Below are positions 33,269 to 42,459 of a stretch of 64,000 nucleotides of DNA, piece by piece (position 1 is the stretch's first letter; each line of letters opens with the position of its first letter). Origin of the DNA: Neisseria elongata subsp. elongata (GTDB taxonomy: Bacteria; Pseudomonadota; Gammaproteobacteria; Burkholderiales; Neisseriaceae); contig NZ_FOPS01000008.1 of NCBI RefSeq assembly GCF_900113545.1, forward strand, positions 27,908 to 91,907, written 5' to 3'. Position numbers and translations under genes: made by a program. A model generated the notes under the pieces. That model saw only the letters and a list, made by a program, of their open reading frames with translations, searched no databases and was not told the origin of the DNA.

Positions 33269-35544
33269 TATCTTTTCAACTTCGCCAACGCATCCGCCAT
33301 CGCCGAATTTGCAGGCTGCTTTTCGCGCTGCGGCTGGCCGGAACGGTTGTTTGCGCCGCGTTTTTCGGTTTCAGGTAGCCTTTTGCCGCGTTTTTCCGCG
33401 CCTGCTTCGTCATCCAAGCGCATGGTGAGCGCGATGCGTTTTCTGGCGGCATCGACTTCCAGCACTTTCACTTTCACCACGTCGCCGGCTTTCACGACTT
33501 CGCGCGGGTCTTGGACGAAACGATTAGACAGGGCGGAGATGTGTACCAAGCCGTCCTGATGGACGCCGATGTCCACGAATGCGCCGAAGTTGGCGACGTT
33601 GGAGACCACGCCTTCGAGTATCATGCCAACTTGCAAGTCGCTGATTTCGTGAATGCCTTCGGCGAAGGAGGCCGTCTGAAATTCGCCGCGCGGGTCGCGG
33701 CCGGGTTTTTCCAGCTCGGACAGGATGTCTAAAATAGTCGGCAGACCGAAGCGTTCGTCGGTGAAGTCGGACGCTTTGATTTGCTTCACGCGCTCGCGGT
33801 TGCCGATGAGTTCGGCGGCGGTAATGCCTTGTTGCGCCAGCATTTTGGCGACGACGGGATAGGCTTCGGGGTGGACGGCACTCGCGTCCAGCGGCTCTTT
33901 GCCGCCGTTAATCCGCAAAAAGCCCGCCGCCTGCTCGAAGGTTTTTTCACCCAAGCGCGGTACTTTCAGCAATTTTTTGCGGCTGTCGAACGCGCCGTTT
34001 TCATCGCGGTAGGCGACGATGTTTTGGGCAAGGGTTTGATTCAAACCGGAAATCCGCGCTAAGAGCGGGGCGGAGGCGGTGTTCACGTCCACGCCGACGG
34101 CGTTCACGCAGTCTTCGACCACCGCGTCCAGCGATTTGGCGAGCTGGCTTTGGTTTACGTCGTGCTGATACTGGCCGACGCCGATGGATTTGGGGTCGAT
34201 TTTCACCAATTCGGCGAGCGGGTCTTGCAGCCTGCGGGCGATGGACACCGCGCCGCGCAGGGAAACGTCCAAGTCGGGGAACTCGCGCGCCGCCAGTTCG
34301 GACGCGGAATAAATCGACGCGCCGGCTTCGGAAACGACGATTTTGTGCAGCCCCATTTCCGGCATTCCGCGCACCAGTTCGCCCGCGATTTTGTCGGTTT
34401 CGCGGCTGGCGGTGCCATTGCCGATGGCGATGAGCTTCACGCCGTGCTGTTTAATCAGGCGCGACAGCGTTGCCAACATATTGTTTTCTTGGTGCAAATA
34501 GACGATGACCGTATCCAGCAGCTTGCCCGTGTCGTCCACCACGGCGCATTTCACGCCGTTGCGGTAGCCGGGGTCGAGACCCAAAGTGGTCAGCCGTCCG
34601 GCAGGCGCGGCGAGCAGCAAGTCTTTGAGATTGCGGGCAAACACGGTAATCGCGTCGGTATCGGCGGCTTCTTTCAGACGACCTAAGGCTTCAAGTTCCA
34701 GCGACAAAAAGATTTTTGCGCGCCAAGTCAGGCGCACGGTGTCGCGCAGCCATTTGTGGCCGTCTGAAACCTTGAAACGGCGGGCGATGATTTGCTCGTA
34801 TTCGCTTTGCTGCGTAATCGGCGTGTCGTCGGGCTGGTATTTGAGCGCGATGTTCAACACGCCTTCGTTGCGGCCGCGCAAAACCGCCAGCGCGCGGTGG
34901 CTGGGCATGGCGCGAATAGGTTCGCGGTGGTCGAAATAATCGCTGAATTTTTCGCCTTCGGTTTCTTTGCCTTCAACGACTTGCGCGTGGATTTCGGCTT
35001 CGTTCCACAGCTTGTCGCGCAGCGTGCCGATGAGTTCCGCGTCTTCGGCAAACTGCTCCATCAGAATCGCGCGCGCGCCGTCCAATGCGGCTTTGGCGTC
35101 GGGGACGTTTTCGTTCAGGTAGCCTTGCGCGGCGGCTTCCACGTCCTGCGGCTGCTCGGCAAGCAACACGTCCGCCAGCGGCTGCAAACCGTGTTCGCGC
35201 GCGATTTGCGCTTTGGTGCGGCGTTTGGGCTTGTAGGGCAGATACAGATCTTCCAGCGCGGTTTTGTTGTCGGCGGCTTCGATTTGCGCCCTGAGGTCGT
35301 CTGAAAGCTTGCCTTGCTCTTCAATGCTTTTTAAAACAACGGCTTTGCGCTCTTCCAACTCGCGCAGGTATTGCAACCGCTCGGCAAGCTGGCGCAGTTG
35401 CGTATCGTCCAGCCCGCCCGTGGCTTCCTTGCGGTAGCGGGCGATAAACGGCACGGTTGCGCCGTCGTCCAAAAGCTCGACGGCGGCGGTGATTTGGGCG
35501 GCGGTGGCGGAGAGTTCTTGAGAGAGGATTTGAGTGATGTTCAT
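33268..35544 (-). CDS. tex: Tex, S1-domain RNA-binding protein
   Basis: A 758-residue nucleic-acid-binding protein with an N-terminal Tex domain, a YqgF-like fold ([28 protein letters not shown]), HhH motifs ([36 protein letters not shown]) and a C-terminal S1 domain ([32 protein letters not shown]). It is linked to transcription fidelity and toxin expression in other bacteria. The ATG at 35544 gives [18 protein letters not shown]. The C-terminal tail is basic and variable ([28 protein letters not shown]). The gene is notable for DUS of several dialects: eikDUS twice exactly and once near the stop, mucDUS twice and AG-DUS twice, which suggests import from another Neisseriaceae member. Confidence 0.94.
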   Translation of the reverse strand: MNITQILSQELSATAAQITAAVELLDDGATVPFIARYRKEATGGLDDTQLRQLAERLQYLRELEERKAVVLKSIEEQGKLSDDLRAQIEAADNKTALEDLYLPYKPKRRTKAQIAREHGLQPLADVLLAEQPQDVEAAAQGYLNENVPDAKAALDGARAILMEQFAEDAELIGTLRDKLWNEAEIHAQVVEGKETEGEKFSDYFDHREPIRAMPSHRALAVLRGRNEGVLNIALKYQPDDTPITQQSEYEQIIARRFKVSDGHKWLRDTVRLTWRAKIFLSLELEALGRLKEAADTDAITVFARNLKDLLLAAPAGRLTTLGLDPGYRNGVKCAVVDDTGKLLDTVIVYLHQENNMLATLSRLIKQHGVKLIAIGNGTASRETDKIAGELVRGMPEMGLHKIVVSEAGASIYSASELAAREFPDLDVSLRGAVSIARRLQDPLAELVKIDPKSIGVGQYQHDVNQSQLAKSLDAVVEDCVNAVGVDVNTASAPLLARISGLNQTLAQNIVAYRDENGAFDSRKKLLKVPRLGEKTFEQAAGFLRINGGKEPLDASAVHPEAYPVVAKMLAQQGITAAELIGNRERVKQIKASDFTDERFGLPTILDILSELEKPGRDPRGEFQTASFAEGIHEISDLQVGMILEGVVSNVANFGAFVDIGVHQDGLVHISALSNRFVQDPREVVKAGDVVKVKVLEVDAARKRIALTMRLDDEAGAEKRGKRLPETEKRGANNRSGQPQREKQPANSAMADALAKLKR
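33370..33381 (-). repeat. Eikenella-type DUS in tex, exact
   Basis: TTCAGGTAGCCT is the exact inverse of AGGCTACCTGAA and lies in the coding sequence of the Tex C-terminal tail. Confidence 0.8.
34673..34684 (-). repeat. Mucosa-type DUS in tex
   Basis: TTCAGACGACCT is the inverse of AGGTCGTCTGAA, one base off the local dialect. Confidence 0.75.
35114..35125 (-). repeat. Eikenella-type DUS in tex, exact
   Basis: TTCAGGTAGCCT, exact inverse of AGGCTACCTGAA, in the Tex N-terminal domain. Confidence 0.8.
35294..35305 (+). repeat. Mucosa-type DUS in tex, plus orientation
   Basis: AGGTCGTCTGAA, full 12 bases, within tex on the plus strand. Confidence 0.78.
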
Positions 35545-35577
35545 GGGGGTCCTTTTGATGGGTGCAGGCTGCTTTTG

Positions 35578-35589
35578 GGGCTGCCTGAA
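35578..35589 (+). repeat. Simonsiella-type DUS (11 of 12 bases)
   Basis: GGGCTGCCTGAA differs by one base from AGGCTGCCTGAA. With GCAGGCTGC at 35564-35572 it could form a short stem (CAGGC/GCCTG) that ends the unknown gene upstream of tex. Confidence 0.55.
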
Positions 35590-35590
35590 A

Positions 35591-36328
35591 TTAAGGGTTT
35601 TCTGTTTTTTCAAAATAGCCCAGATAGCCAATTGAAGGTGGCAAATCCATATTTTCCAATTCTAGAGGATTGATGCTCCACAAACCCGCCAGCTGCGCGG
35701 GCGTTTCTTCATCTTGCGCGGCTATCCATTTTTCAAATACTTCGTCTTGTTCAAATTCTTCTTCGGATTCGACAGATACGATGTTTAAGGATTTTTCGGC
35801 GGCGGTTTGCCCGCCGAAGTTTTCCAAGATACAGCTGTCGGAAGTTTCAAAACGCCGTATCCATTTTCCATCCTCCGCTTTTGCCCATGCCAGATAATCC
35901 GTTACACGGTAAGAACCGAAATATTGAACTTCTTTGAATTGGTCTAATAACGGCTTTGTCAGCATATTGAACAGGCGTTCCGGATGGAGGCACGGCAGCG
36001 CCAAATGACTGACAACGAACACCCAGCCGCGAATGCAGGGCGATACGAAAACGGGCTGCAGGCTGCTTTGATAGTCCGCCGCTTCCATGATTTGAAAACT
36101 GCTTTGCCAGTTGGCCGGCTGTATATTCTGCAACGGCAGCTTTTCCAATACGGCTTCGGGCGAATCGGATTTGACCGCCAGCCAATTGGTTTTGAAACCG
36201 AATGACAGAGGCCGGTCGGGCTGTGTGTGGATTTCGGGCATCGCGGTTTGGTTTGCAGCTTGGCTTTCGGTTTGGCTTGATGACGCAAAACCCAATTTAT
36301 TCAGCAATCCGGACAAAAAATTTTGCAT
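35591..36328 (-). CDS. Hypothetical protein, 245 residues
   Basis: A 245-residue protein of unknown family. It has no signal peptide or membrane helix. The N-terminus ([28 protein letters not shown]) is polar, and the middle holds a recognisable ordered region ([60 protein letters not shown]). The C-terminal part is acidic ([24 protein letters not shown]). It has no AG-DUS; its 3' side has Simonsiella-like sequence. It sits on the same strand as tex, whose foreign DUS it borders. A role as an immunity or regulatory protein cannot be shown. Confidence 0.7.
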   Translation of the reverse strand: MQNFLSGLLNKLGFASSSQTESQAANQTAMPEIHTQPDRPLSFGFKTNWLAVKSDSPEAVLEKLPLQNIQPANWQSSFQIMEAADYQSSLQPVFVSPCIRGWVFVVSHLALPCLHPERLFNMLTKPLLDQFKEVQYFGSYRVTDYLAWAKAEDGKWIRRFETSDSCILENFGGQTAAEKSLNIVSVESEEEFEQDEVFEKWIAAQDEETPAQLAGLWSINPLELENMDLPPSIGYLGYFEKTENP

Positions 36329-36656
36329 GGTGCTTTTCCTTTCAAGGCAATATTTTTCAGATACTTCATGAAGTAATTTGAGGCAGGAATCGTCTGAAAA
36401 AACAAAGGCGGATTATGCCACATCGTGATATGGCTTTCAGGCCGTCTGAAGGTAAACCGGATGGCAGGCAAAGGTTTTACCGGGCGTTTCCGCCTTGCAT
36501 GGCGATTGCCTGCATTTTTGATGGTGATGCGTAAAGAAGGTTTGTGCAGGATGTTTGCCATGTTTTTGAGCATGTATTTGGAAGAAAAGGCCGTCTGAAA
36601 TATTTTTCAGACGGCCTCTGTTGTTTGAATTCTGTTTGTTGTCAGACGGAATCGGC
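36329..36656. other. Gene-free stretch of 328 bases with DUS
   Basis: I see no credible gene. It holds one AG-DUS at about 36439-36450, the hairpin at 36588-36617, and otherwise unremarkable sequence between two minus-strand genes. A 90-codon open frame here carries FRRPES from the DUS and no gene-like features. Confidence 0.6.
36588..36617. terminator. DUS hairpin after rlpA
   Basis: AGGCCGTCTGAAA and inverse with a minimal loop, downstream of the leftward rlpA gene. Confidence 0.78.
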
Positions 36657-37238
36657 TTAGATTTCGGTCTGCGTTTTCGGTTTTACGTTGGTAACGATAC
36701 CGTCTCGGCGGTTTTGCTGTTTCTGCCCTTTGCCGTTGGGAAGGATTTGTTCGACCTTTACGTTGGCCGTGCCGGTGTGGATAAAGCCGAGTTCTTTGGC
36801 GGCGGCTTTAGACAAATCCATCACGCGGTTGCCGTGGAAGGGGCCGCGGTCGTTGATGCGGACGACGACGCTTTTGCCGTTGGAGAGGTTGGTTACGCGC
36901 GCATAGCTGGGGATGGGCAGCGTGCGGTGGGCGGCGGAGAGGGTGTTCATGTCGAAGCGTTCGCCGCTGGAGGTTTTTTTGCCGTGGAAGCCGGGGCCGT
37001 ACCATGAGGCCTTGCCGGTCTGGCTGAAACTTTCGATTTTTTTGGTCGGCTGGTATCGTTTGCCGGCTACTTTGTAGCTGAGGTTGGCTGTTTTGTGCAG
37101 CGGCTCGGTTTTAACGACCACGTCCGGCTGAGCAGTGGCGGCGGCTTGAGCCGAAGTGTCTGCGGCGGGAGAGGCGCAGGCGCTGAGTGAGAAGGCGGCA
37201 ACCAGGCCGACGAATAAGTTTGGTTTGGTTTGAATCAA
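36657..37238 (-). CDS. rlpA: RlpA, septal-ring lytic transglycosylase lipoprotein
   Basis: A 193-residue outer-membrane lipoprotein that cleaves denuded glycan strands during cell separation. A TTG at 37238 is preferred as start because AGGA lies seven bases before it and the protein then begins with a signal peptide (MIQTKPNLFVGLVAAFSLSAC) ending in a lipobox with Cys at residue 21. The double-psi beta-barrel domain includes GKASWYGPGFHGKKTSSGERFDMNTLSAAHRTLPIPSYARVTNLSNGKSVVVRINDRGPFHGNRVMDLS, with the catalytic His of AAHRTLP and Asp of NDRGPF. There is no C-terminal SPOR domain. The tail is basic. Confidence 0.88.
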   Translation of the reverse strand: MIQTKPNLFVGLVAAFSLSACASPAADTSAQAAATAQPDVVVKTEPLHKTANLSYKVAGKRYQPTKKIESFSQTGKASWYGPGFHGKKTSSGERFDMNTLSAAHRTLPIPSYARVTNLSNGKSVVVRINDRGPFHGNRVMDLSKAAAKELGFIHTGTANVKVEQILPNGKGQKQQNRRDGIVTNVKPKTQTEI

Positions 37239-37299
37239 AACTAAATCCTGTTCCGGAGTTGATAAGGTTGGCGGCTGCAAATTCCTTTACGGCCTGTTT

Positions 37300-37341
37300 T
37301 TCAGACGGCCTGTCTGTATGGCAGCTTATAGGCCGTCTGAA
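37300..37341. terminator. DUS hairpin overlapping the trmL stop
   Basis: TTCAGACGGCCT (37300-37311) and AGGCCGTCTGAA (37330-37341) form a stem whose upstream arm is also the last codons of trmL. Confidence 0.72.
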
Positions 37342-37790
37342 AAACCATTTTGCCGCCACGCTTCGAAAACGACGACGGCCACGGTGTTCGACAGATTCAT
37401 GCTTCTGCTGCCCGCTTTCATCGGCAGGCGGATTTTTTGCCCCGCCGGAAGGCTGTCGAGGATTTCGGCAGGCAGGCCGCGGGTTTCCGGACCGAACAGG
37501 AAAACGTCGCCTGGCCGGAATGATACTTGGTCGGGACGTGTGCTGCCCTTGGTGGTCAGCGCGAAAATGCGGCGGCCGGAAAGGGCGGACAGGCAGTCGG
37601 CGAAGTTTTCATGCACGGTCAGGCTGGCGAATTCGTGATAGTCCAGCCCGGCGCGTTTCATTTTGCTCGAATCGAGCGGGAAACCGAGCGGTTTGACCAG
37701 GTGCAAATCCGCACCGGTATTGGCGCACAGCCGGATGATGTTGCCCGTATTGGGCGGGATTTCCGGCTGGTATAAAACGACAGTAAACAT
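37326..37790 (-). CDS. trmL: TrmL, tRNA (cytidine/uridine-34-2'-O)-methyltransferase
   Basis: A 154-residue SPOUT methyltransferase that methylates the wobble position of tRNA-Leu. Motifs are MFTVVLYQPEIPPNTGNIIRLCANTGADLHLVKPLGFPL at the N-terminus and FGPETRGLPAEIL ... RLPMKAGSRSMNLSNTVAVVVFEAWRQ, the trefoil-knot SAM site. The length fits TrmL/YibK. The last five residues, FSDGL, and the stop come from a DUS. The ATG at 37790 is used because the protein then begins MFTVVL; an upstream in-frame codon would add MTDF. Confidence 0.92.
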   Translation of the reverse strand: MFTVVLYQPEIPPNTGNIIRLCANTGADLHLVKPLGFPLDSSKMKRAGLDYHEFASLTVHENFADCLSALSGRRIFALTTKGSTRPDQVSFRPGDVFLFGPETRGLPAEILDSLPAGQKIRLPMKAGSRSMNLSNTVAVVVFEAWRQNGFSDGL

Positions 37791-37841
37791 AAAATCAGTC
37801 ACTTAAAACGGGAGGCACTATGCCCCTATGCGGCGCGGCCG

Positions 37842-38552
37842 TCAAGATTTTTGCATTTTGGCCTGGGCCAGCGTCCAGCAGTATAGGTTTCCAGCCCCCG
37901 CCCGCTTTAGCATTCGGGAAAGTTCGGCCAATGTTGCGTTTGTGGTCGCAACGTCGTCGATTAACAGCAAATTGCGTTTTTTAACATCGCCCGCCACGCG
38001 GAACAACCCTGCCACATTTTTCTTCCGTCGCGCATACGGCAGTGTGCTTTGCGGCGGGGCAGGCCGTCTGAAAACCGTGTCTTCGGGCAGCAGGGGCAGG
38101 CCGTATCGGGCAGACAGCAGTCGGGCGAGTTCGCCGCATTGGTTGAAGCCTCGTTCCACCAACCTCTCGCGGCTCAGCGGTACGGCGAGGATGCCGTCTA
38201 TACCGGCATCGTGCAGCCAGGGCGGCGGCAGGGCGGCCATCAGTTCCGCCAACAAACGCTTCAAGGCTATCTGCCGCAGGTGTTTGAATTCGTGCAACAG
38301 GCCGCTGACGGGTGGTTCGTAATGCAGCGACGACCATAGTTTTTCAAACGGCGGCGATTTGCGCTGACAGCCGCCGCAGGGGGAAATGCCGTCGCCGATG
38401 CCGCCGCAGCGCGGGCAGCTTTGGCTGCCGGCAACGGCCGAACAGCACAAATCGTCCAGGCAGTCGCGGCATATGCCCCCTGAAGCCGAAGCGTGGCATA
38501 ATAAGCAGCATTCCGGCACACACAAATGCAACCATCGGGAAAAGATATTCAT
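37842..38552 (-). CDS. comF: ComF-family phosphoribosyltransferase
   Basis: A 236-residue ComF/GntX-type protein, associated with natural transformation or DNA uptake in relatives. A four-Cys zinc-finger-like N-terminus is seen ([39 protein letters not shown] ... CGGCQ), followed by the PRTase domain with the PRPP loop [18 protein letters not shown]. Its ATG at 38552 lies in CATG, which also holds the bioH ATG on the other strand, so the two genes start head to head and overlap. An upstream TTG at 38558 has a GAGGAAG site and could be the actual start. Confidence 0.86.
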   Translation of the reverse strand: MNIFSRWLHLCVPECCLLCHASASGGICRDCLDDLCCSAVAGSQSCPRCGGIGDGISPCGGCQRKSPPFEKLWSSLHYEPPVSGLLHEFKHLRQIALKRLLAELMAALPPPWLHDAGIDGILAVPLSRERLVERGFNQCGELARLLSARYGLPLLPEDTVFRRPAPPQSTLPYARRKKNVAGLFRVAGDVKKRNLLLIDDVATTNATLAELSRMLKRAGAGNLYCWTLAQAKMQKS

Positions 38553-39291
38553 GAACAAGCATCTTCCTCATTCTGTTTACCTGATACACGGCTGGGCGGC
38601 AAACGGCCACGTATTCGCAGACCTTTGCCCGCTGTTGCCGACAAATTGGCAGGTACGCGCGCCCGATTTGCCCGGACACGGTGCCGCACCTTTGAACGGC
38701 GCGTTCGACATCATGGCCGCCGCCGACACTTTGGCAGCCGAAATGCCCGACAACAGCGATATCGTCGGCTGGTCGCTCGGCGGGCTGGTGGCACTCTACA
38801 TCGCCATTCGCCATCCGCACAAAGTCCGCCGCCTGTGCCTGACCTCGTCGTTTGCCAAATTCCTCGCCACCACCGACTACCCGCAAGGGCTGAACCGGTC
38901 GGCCTTGGACAAAATGATTGCCCTGTTCGAACAGGACTACCCGAAATATATGCGCCAGTTTCTGCAACTGCAACTGCTGAACACGCCGGACGGCGAGGAA
39001 ATCATCGCCTCCGTCCTGCCCGACATGGTCAAAAACGGCACGCCTGCCGCCCTGCAAAGCGCGCTTGACGCACTCGCACTTGCCGACGCACGCCCCTTCC
39101 TGCGCCAAATCCGCCAGCCCGTCTTGCTGGTTTACGGCGGGAAAGACAGCATCACTCCGCCGCGCATGGGCGAATACCTGGAACAACACCTGCCGTTTGC
39201 CGAATTGCAGATTATCGAAAAAGCGGCACACGCCCCCTTCCTCAGCCATGCCGCCGAATTTTCCGGCCTATTGAAACGCTTCTTCGGCTGA
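38551..39291 (+). CDS. bioH: BioH, pimeloyl-ACP methyl ester esterase
   Basis: Alpha/beta hydrolase that removes the methyl group from pimeloyl-ACP, the last step of the pimelate part of biotin synthesis. The 246-residue protein has [17 protein letters not shown] near the N-terminus (oxyanion loop), the nucleophile in [16 protein letters not shown], the acid in [11 protein letters not shown], and the base His in [11 protein letters not shown]. The start [15 protein letters not shown] matches the family, so the ATG at 38551 is secure. The open frame upstream lies inside comF on the other strand. No other bio gene is near. Confidence 0.9.
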   Translation: MNKHLPHSVYLIHGWAANGHVFADLCPLLPTNWQVRAPDLPGHGAAPLNGAFDIMAAADTLAAEMPDNSDIVGWSLGGLVALYIAIRHPHKVRRLCLTSSFAKFLATTDYPQGLNRSALDKMIALFEQDYPKYMRQFLQLQLLNTPDGEEIIASVLPDMVKNGTPAALQSALDALALADARPFLRQIRQPVLLVYGGKDSITPPRMGEYLEQHLPFAELQIIEKAAHAPFLSHAAEFSGLLKRFFG

Positions 39292-39334
39292 ATATTTTTC
39301 AGACGGCCTGACAACCCCCCATCATCCGAACCAT

Positions 39335-40300
39335 ATGAACGACCACGACCCGACAGAACACCTTTGGCACCACTGGCCGCAGGCATGGTATCCCGTCGCC
39401 CGCGTATCCGGCTTTGCACCCGGAAAAGTACACAACGGCCACCTGTGCGGCCGCGAATGGGTGCTTTACCGCGGAGAAGACGGCGTTTTCCGCGCCACGG
39501 ACGCATTCTGCCCCCACATGGGCGCACACCTGAAAAGCGCACGCGTAGACGGCTGCTCCCTGGAATGCGGCCTGCACGGCTGCCTGGTAGACCCCGCGCA
39601 ACAAACCGACACCGAACTGCCGCCCATCGGCAAAGGCTGCCGCATCGGCGCACAGGCCTGGCACTGCATCGAACGCTTCGGACTGGTCTGGCTGCACCCG
39701 CCGACCGCCGAACCCCCTCCCCCGCCGTTTGACGGCAACGGCCATCACTGGCTGACCGCAGGCCCGCGCCGCATCTGCGCCGACTGGCGCGCCATGATCT
39801 GCAACGGCTTCGACCTCTCGCACATGGCGATGGTGCACCAGCGCACCGTAGACGGAGAACCACAGTTCGAACCCTTGCCCGAAGGCGGCCTCAAAATGAC
39901 CTACCGCACCCGCATCCTGCCCAAAGGCGGCTTTTCCAGCTGGCTGATGCAGCGGCTGTCGGGCGGGCATATCGACTTAATCCACACCTGCATCGGCAGC
40001 AGCATCATGGTGCAAAGCCGCGTCGGCCGTTTCCGCACGACGGGCGTTTTCGCCCTCCTGCCCGAAAACCCCACCGGACACCCTCCCGAACAACGCAGCA
40101 CGCAGGCCTTTGCCGCCATCGGCATCCCGCACGGCGCACCCCTGCACCGCCTACAACTTTGGATTGCCCGCTTCCTCTACCTGGCCTTCCTGAAAAAAGA
40201 CTTCGTCGTCGTCGAACACATGCGCCTGAAACTCGACGGTGCGGACGACATCGGCGTCAAACAAGTCGCCGCCTACCAAAGCAGCCTAAAAAGCATGTGA
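39335..40300 (+). CDS. Rieske non-heme iron oxygenase, terminal-oxygenase type
   Basis: A 321-residue oxygenase of the Rieske/mononuclear-iron family. The [2Fe-2S] site is CPHMGAHLKSARVDGCSLECGLHG (CPH at about 49-51, CGLH further on), and the mononuclear iron site is NGFDLSHMAMVHQ, matching the D-x2-H-x4-H pattern. The C-terminus ends with KKDFVVVEHMRLKLDGADDIG. No reductase or ferredoxin gene is near, so the electron donor and substrate are unknown. It stands alone between bioH and a PHP phosphoesterase on the same strand, with DUS on both sides. Confidence 0.85.
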   Translation: MNDHDPTEHLWHHWPQAWYPVARVSGFAPGKVHNGHLCGREWVLYRGEDGVFRATDAFCPHMGAHLKSARVDGCSLECGLHGCLVDPAQQTDTELPPIGKGCRIGAQAWHCIERFGLVWLHPPTAEPPPPPFDGNGHHWLTAGPRRICADWRAMICNGFDLSHMAMVHQRTVDGEPQFEPLPEGGLKMTYRTRILPKGGFSSWLMQRLSGGHIDLIHTCIGSSIMVQSRVGRFRTTGVFALLPENPTGHPPEQRSTQAFAAIGIPHGAPLHRLQLWIARFLYLAFLKKDFVVVEHMRLKLDGADDIGVKQVAAYQSSLKSM

Positions 40301-40334
40301 GGCCGTCTGAAAAACCGCCTTACCCCCAACAAAC

Positions 40335-41180
40335 ATGATAGACCTCCACTGCCACTCCACCGTCTCCGACGGCGCACTCACCCCGGCCGAAGTCGTCCGC
40401 CTCGCCCACGCCAACGGCTGCACCCTGCTCGCCCTGACCGACCACGACCACACCGGCGGTTTGACCGAAGCCCGTGCCGAAGCCGAAACCCTCGGCATCC
40501 GTTTTATCAACGGCGTGGAAATCTCCGTTACCTGGCGCAAACGCACCATCCACATCGTCGGCCTCGACTTCGACGAACACCACACCCCGCTGCAAAACCT
40601 ACTGTCCGAAGTCCGAAAAGGCCGTCTGAAAAGACTCGAGGCCATTGCCGCCAAGCTCGAAAAAAAAGGCATCTTCGGCGCATACGAAGGCGCATTGGAA
40701 CGGGCGGCCAATCCTGAAATGGTCAGCCGCACCCACATCGCCTCCTTCCTGCTCGACAACGGCCATGTCCGCAACAAACAGCAAGCCTTCACCAAATACC
40801 TCGGCGAAGGCAAACCCTGCTCCGTCCCCCACCAATGGGCCGAATTGGCCGACTGCGTGGGTGCAATAAACGGAGCGGGCGGCATCGCGGTCATCGCCCA
40901 CCCCATGCGCTACAACCTGTCCGCCACCGCCAAGCGCAACCTGTTCGACGAATTCAAAGCCCTGGGCGGGCGCGCCATCGAAGTACACAGCGGCAACAGC
41001 AACGCCAACGACCGCCACAACTACGCCCTGCTGGCGGAACGCCACGGCCTGCTGGCCGGCGCGGGCAGCGATTTCCACCGCCCCGGCGACTACGGCGGCG
41101 GCATCCTAGGCGCATGCCCCGCCCTGCCCGACCGCTGCCGCCCCGTATGGCATGCCTTCCGCACACCTTATGACAGCTGA
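40335..41180 (+). CDS. PHP-domain phosphoesterase (RNase AM / TrpH-like)
   Basis: A 281-residue PHP-domain protein. Metal-binding motifs of the family are seen: MIDLHCHSTVSDGALTPAEVV (HxH plus D), ALTDHDHTGGLTEA (DHD), the NGVEISV glutamate, HPMRYN, and GSDFHRPG (SDxH). This order and the trailing GDYGGG fit the YciV/RnaAM group, which are 5'-3' exonucleases acting on RNA ends or phosphoesters. It begins MIDLHCHS, so the start is certain. An A8 run lies at about 40660 (LEKKGI). A DUS within the gene encodes GRLKRLE. Confidence 0.86.
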   Translation: MIDLHCHSTVSDGALTPAEVVRLAHANGCTLLALTDHDHTGGLTEARAEAETLGIRFINGVEISVTWRKRTIHIVGLDFDEHHTPLQNLLSEVRKGRLKRLEAIAAKLEKKGIFGAYEGALERAANPEMVSRTHIASFLLDNGHVRNKQQAFTKYLGEGKPCSVPHQWAELADCVGAINGAGGIAVIAHPMRYNLSATAKRNLFDEFKALGGRAIEVHSGNSNANDRHNYALLAERHGLLAGAGSDFHRPGDYGGGILGACPALPDRCRPVWHAFRTPYDS

Positions 41181-41196
41181 AGCAATCAAATTCAAA

Positions 41197-41238
41197 AAGG
41201 CCGTCTGAAAAAAACAAAACTGCTTTTCAGACGGCCTT
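41197..41238. terminator. Bidirectional DUS hairpin
   Basis: AAGGCCGTCTGAAAA and inverse between the convergent PHP gene and lpxB. Confidence 0.82.
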
Positions 41239-41241
41239 CCT

Positions 41242-42396
41242 TTATAAAGCCCCTGCCTCTTCGAGTACGTTTTGGGCGGCGAGTTCGGCCGTGTCGCGCC
41301 GCAGCATGTGGTGCAGTTCGTGAAAATCGCGCTGCAGGGCGGCACACTCTTCGGGCGATTCGTACCATTTGATCAGCGCGTCGGCCAGCAGTTGCGGTTT
41401 GGCGCGGCTTTGCAGCAGTTCGGGCACGGCCTCGCGCCCCAGCAGGATGTTGGGCAGGCCGACGTGCGGCACTTTGATTTTCCGCTTCACATAGGCGTAG
41501 GTCAGCGGGGAGATTTTGTAGCTGATGACCATCGGGCGTTTGCACAGGGCGACTTCGAGGGTGGCGGTGCCGCTGGTGACCAATACGGCGTCGGCGGCGG
41601 TGCAGGCCAGGTCGGCATGGGCGGTCATCAGTTGTATGGGCAGGTGTTTGAACCGTTCTTCGGCCAGCAGGGCGGTCAGGCGGTTGCGTGTGGCATGGGT
41701 GGCGACGGGCAGCAGGAAGCGGGCGGCGGGGTAGCGTTGCAGTATGAGTTTGGCCGTCTGAAAAAATATCGGCGCCATGTAGTCGATTTCGCTGACGCGG
41801 CTGCCGGGCAGCAGGGCGAATACAGGGGTGTCGCCGTCAAGTTTCATTCTCTGCCGGGCGACGGCACGGTCGGCTTCCAGCGGCATGGTTTGCGCCATCG
41901 GGTGGCCGACGAATTCCGCCCGCCCGCCCGCGTCGCGGTAGAGCTGCGGTTCCATCGGAAAGAGGCAGAGGACGCGGTTGGCCTGGCGGACGATTTTATT
42001 GACGCGCCCACGCCGCCATGCCCAAACAGAGGGGCTGACGTAGTGTACGGTGGGGATGCCCGACTGTTTGAGCTTTTCTTCGACGTGGAGGTTGAAGTCG
42101 GGCGCGTCGATGCCGACGAATACGTCCGGCCGCTCGGCGCGCATTTTTTCAATCAGGCCTTTGCGGATGGAGAGGATTTCGGGCAGGCGTTTGATGACTT
42201 CGGCAAACCCGCGCACGGCGAGTTTTTCCTGTTCGTAGAGGCTTTCGAAACCGAGCGCGGTCATGCGCGGGCCGCCGATACCGGTGAAACGGGCGTTCGG
42301 ACAGCGGGCGCGGATGGCTTCCATCAGGTGCGCGCCGAGCAGGTCGCCCGAGGCTTCGCCCGCGCACAGGGCGATGAGGGGGGAGGTTTTGTTCAT
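41242..42396 (-). CDS. lpxB: LpxB, lipid-A-disaccharide synthase
   Basis: Glycosyltransferase (GT19) that joins UDP-2,3-diacylglucosamine and lipid X to make the lipid A disaccharide. The 384-residue product starts MNKTSPLIALCAGEASGDLLGAHLMEAIRARCPNARFTGIGGP, the nucleotide-sugar binding part, and continues with PDVFVGIDAPDFNLHVEEKLKQSGIPTVHYVSPSVWAWRRGRVNKI and CTAADAVLVTSGTATLEVALCKRPMVISYKISP, typical of the family. It is flanked by DUS hairpins, and the next minus-strand gene upstream is parA. Confidence 0.94.
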   Translation of the reverse strand: MNKTSPLIALCAGEASGDLLGAHLMEAIRARCPNARFTGIGGPRMTALGFESLYEQEKLAVRGFAEVIKRLPEILSIRKGLIEKMRAERPDVFVGIDAPDFNLHVEEKLKQSGIPTVHYVSPSVWAWRRGRVNKIVRQANRVLCLFPMEPQLYRDAGGRAEFVGHPMAQTMPLEADRAVARQRMKLDGDTPVFALLPGSRVSEIDYMAPIFFQTAKLILQRYPAARFLLPVATHATRNRLTALLAEERFKHLPIQLMTAHADLACTAADAVLVTSGTATLEVALCKRPMVISYKISPLTYAYVKRKIKVPHVGLPNILLGREAVPELLQSRAKPQLLADALIKWYESPEECAALQRDFHELHHMLRRDTAELAAQNVLEEAGAL

Positions 42397-42459
42397 GTGT
42401 TCGGAGGATGTGTTTTTGTTTGACTGTCTGAATGGCGGCGTACCGCCCGAATGCGGTTG

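Noticed and set aside
36301..36573. 90-codon open frame upstream of the unknown gene
   Set aside because: It contains FRRPES from a DUS, overlaps the start of the 35591-36328 gene, and has no coding character.
38386..38550. N-terminal extension of bioH
   Set aside because: It is antisense to the comF zinc-finger region; the family N-terminus starts at 38551.
40653..40662. A8 run in the PHP phosphoesterase gene
   Set aside because: Encodes EKK in frame and the gene is intact; not evidence for phase variation.
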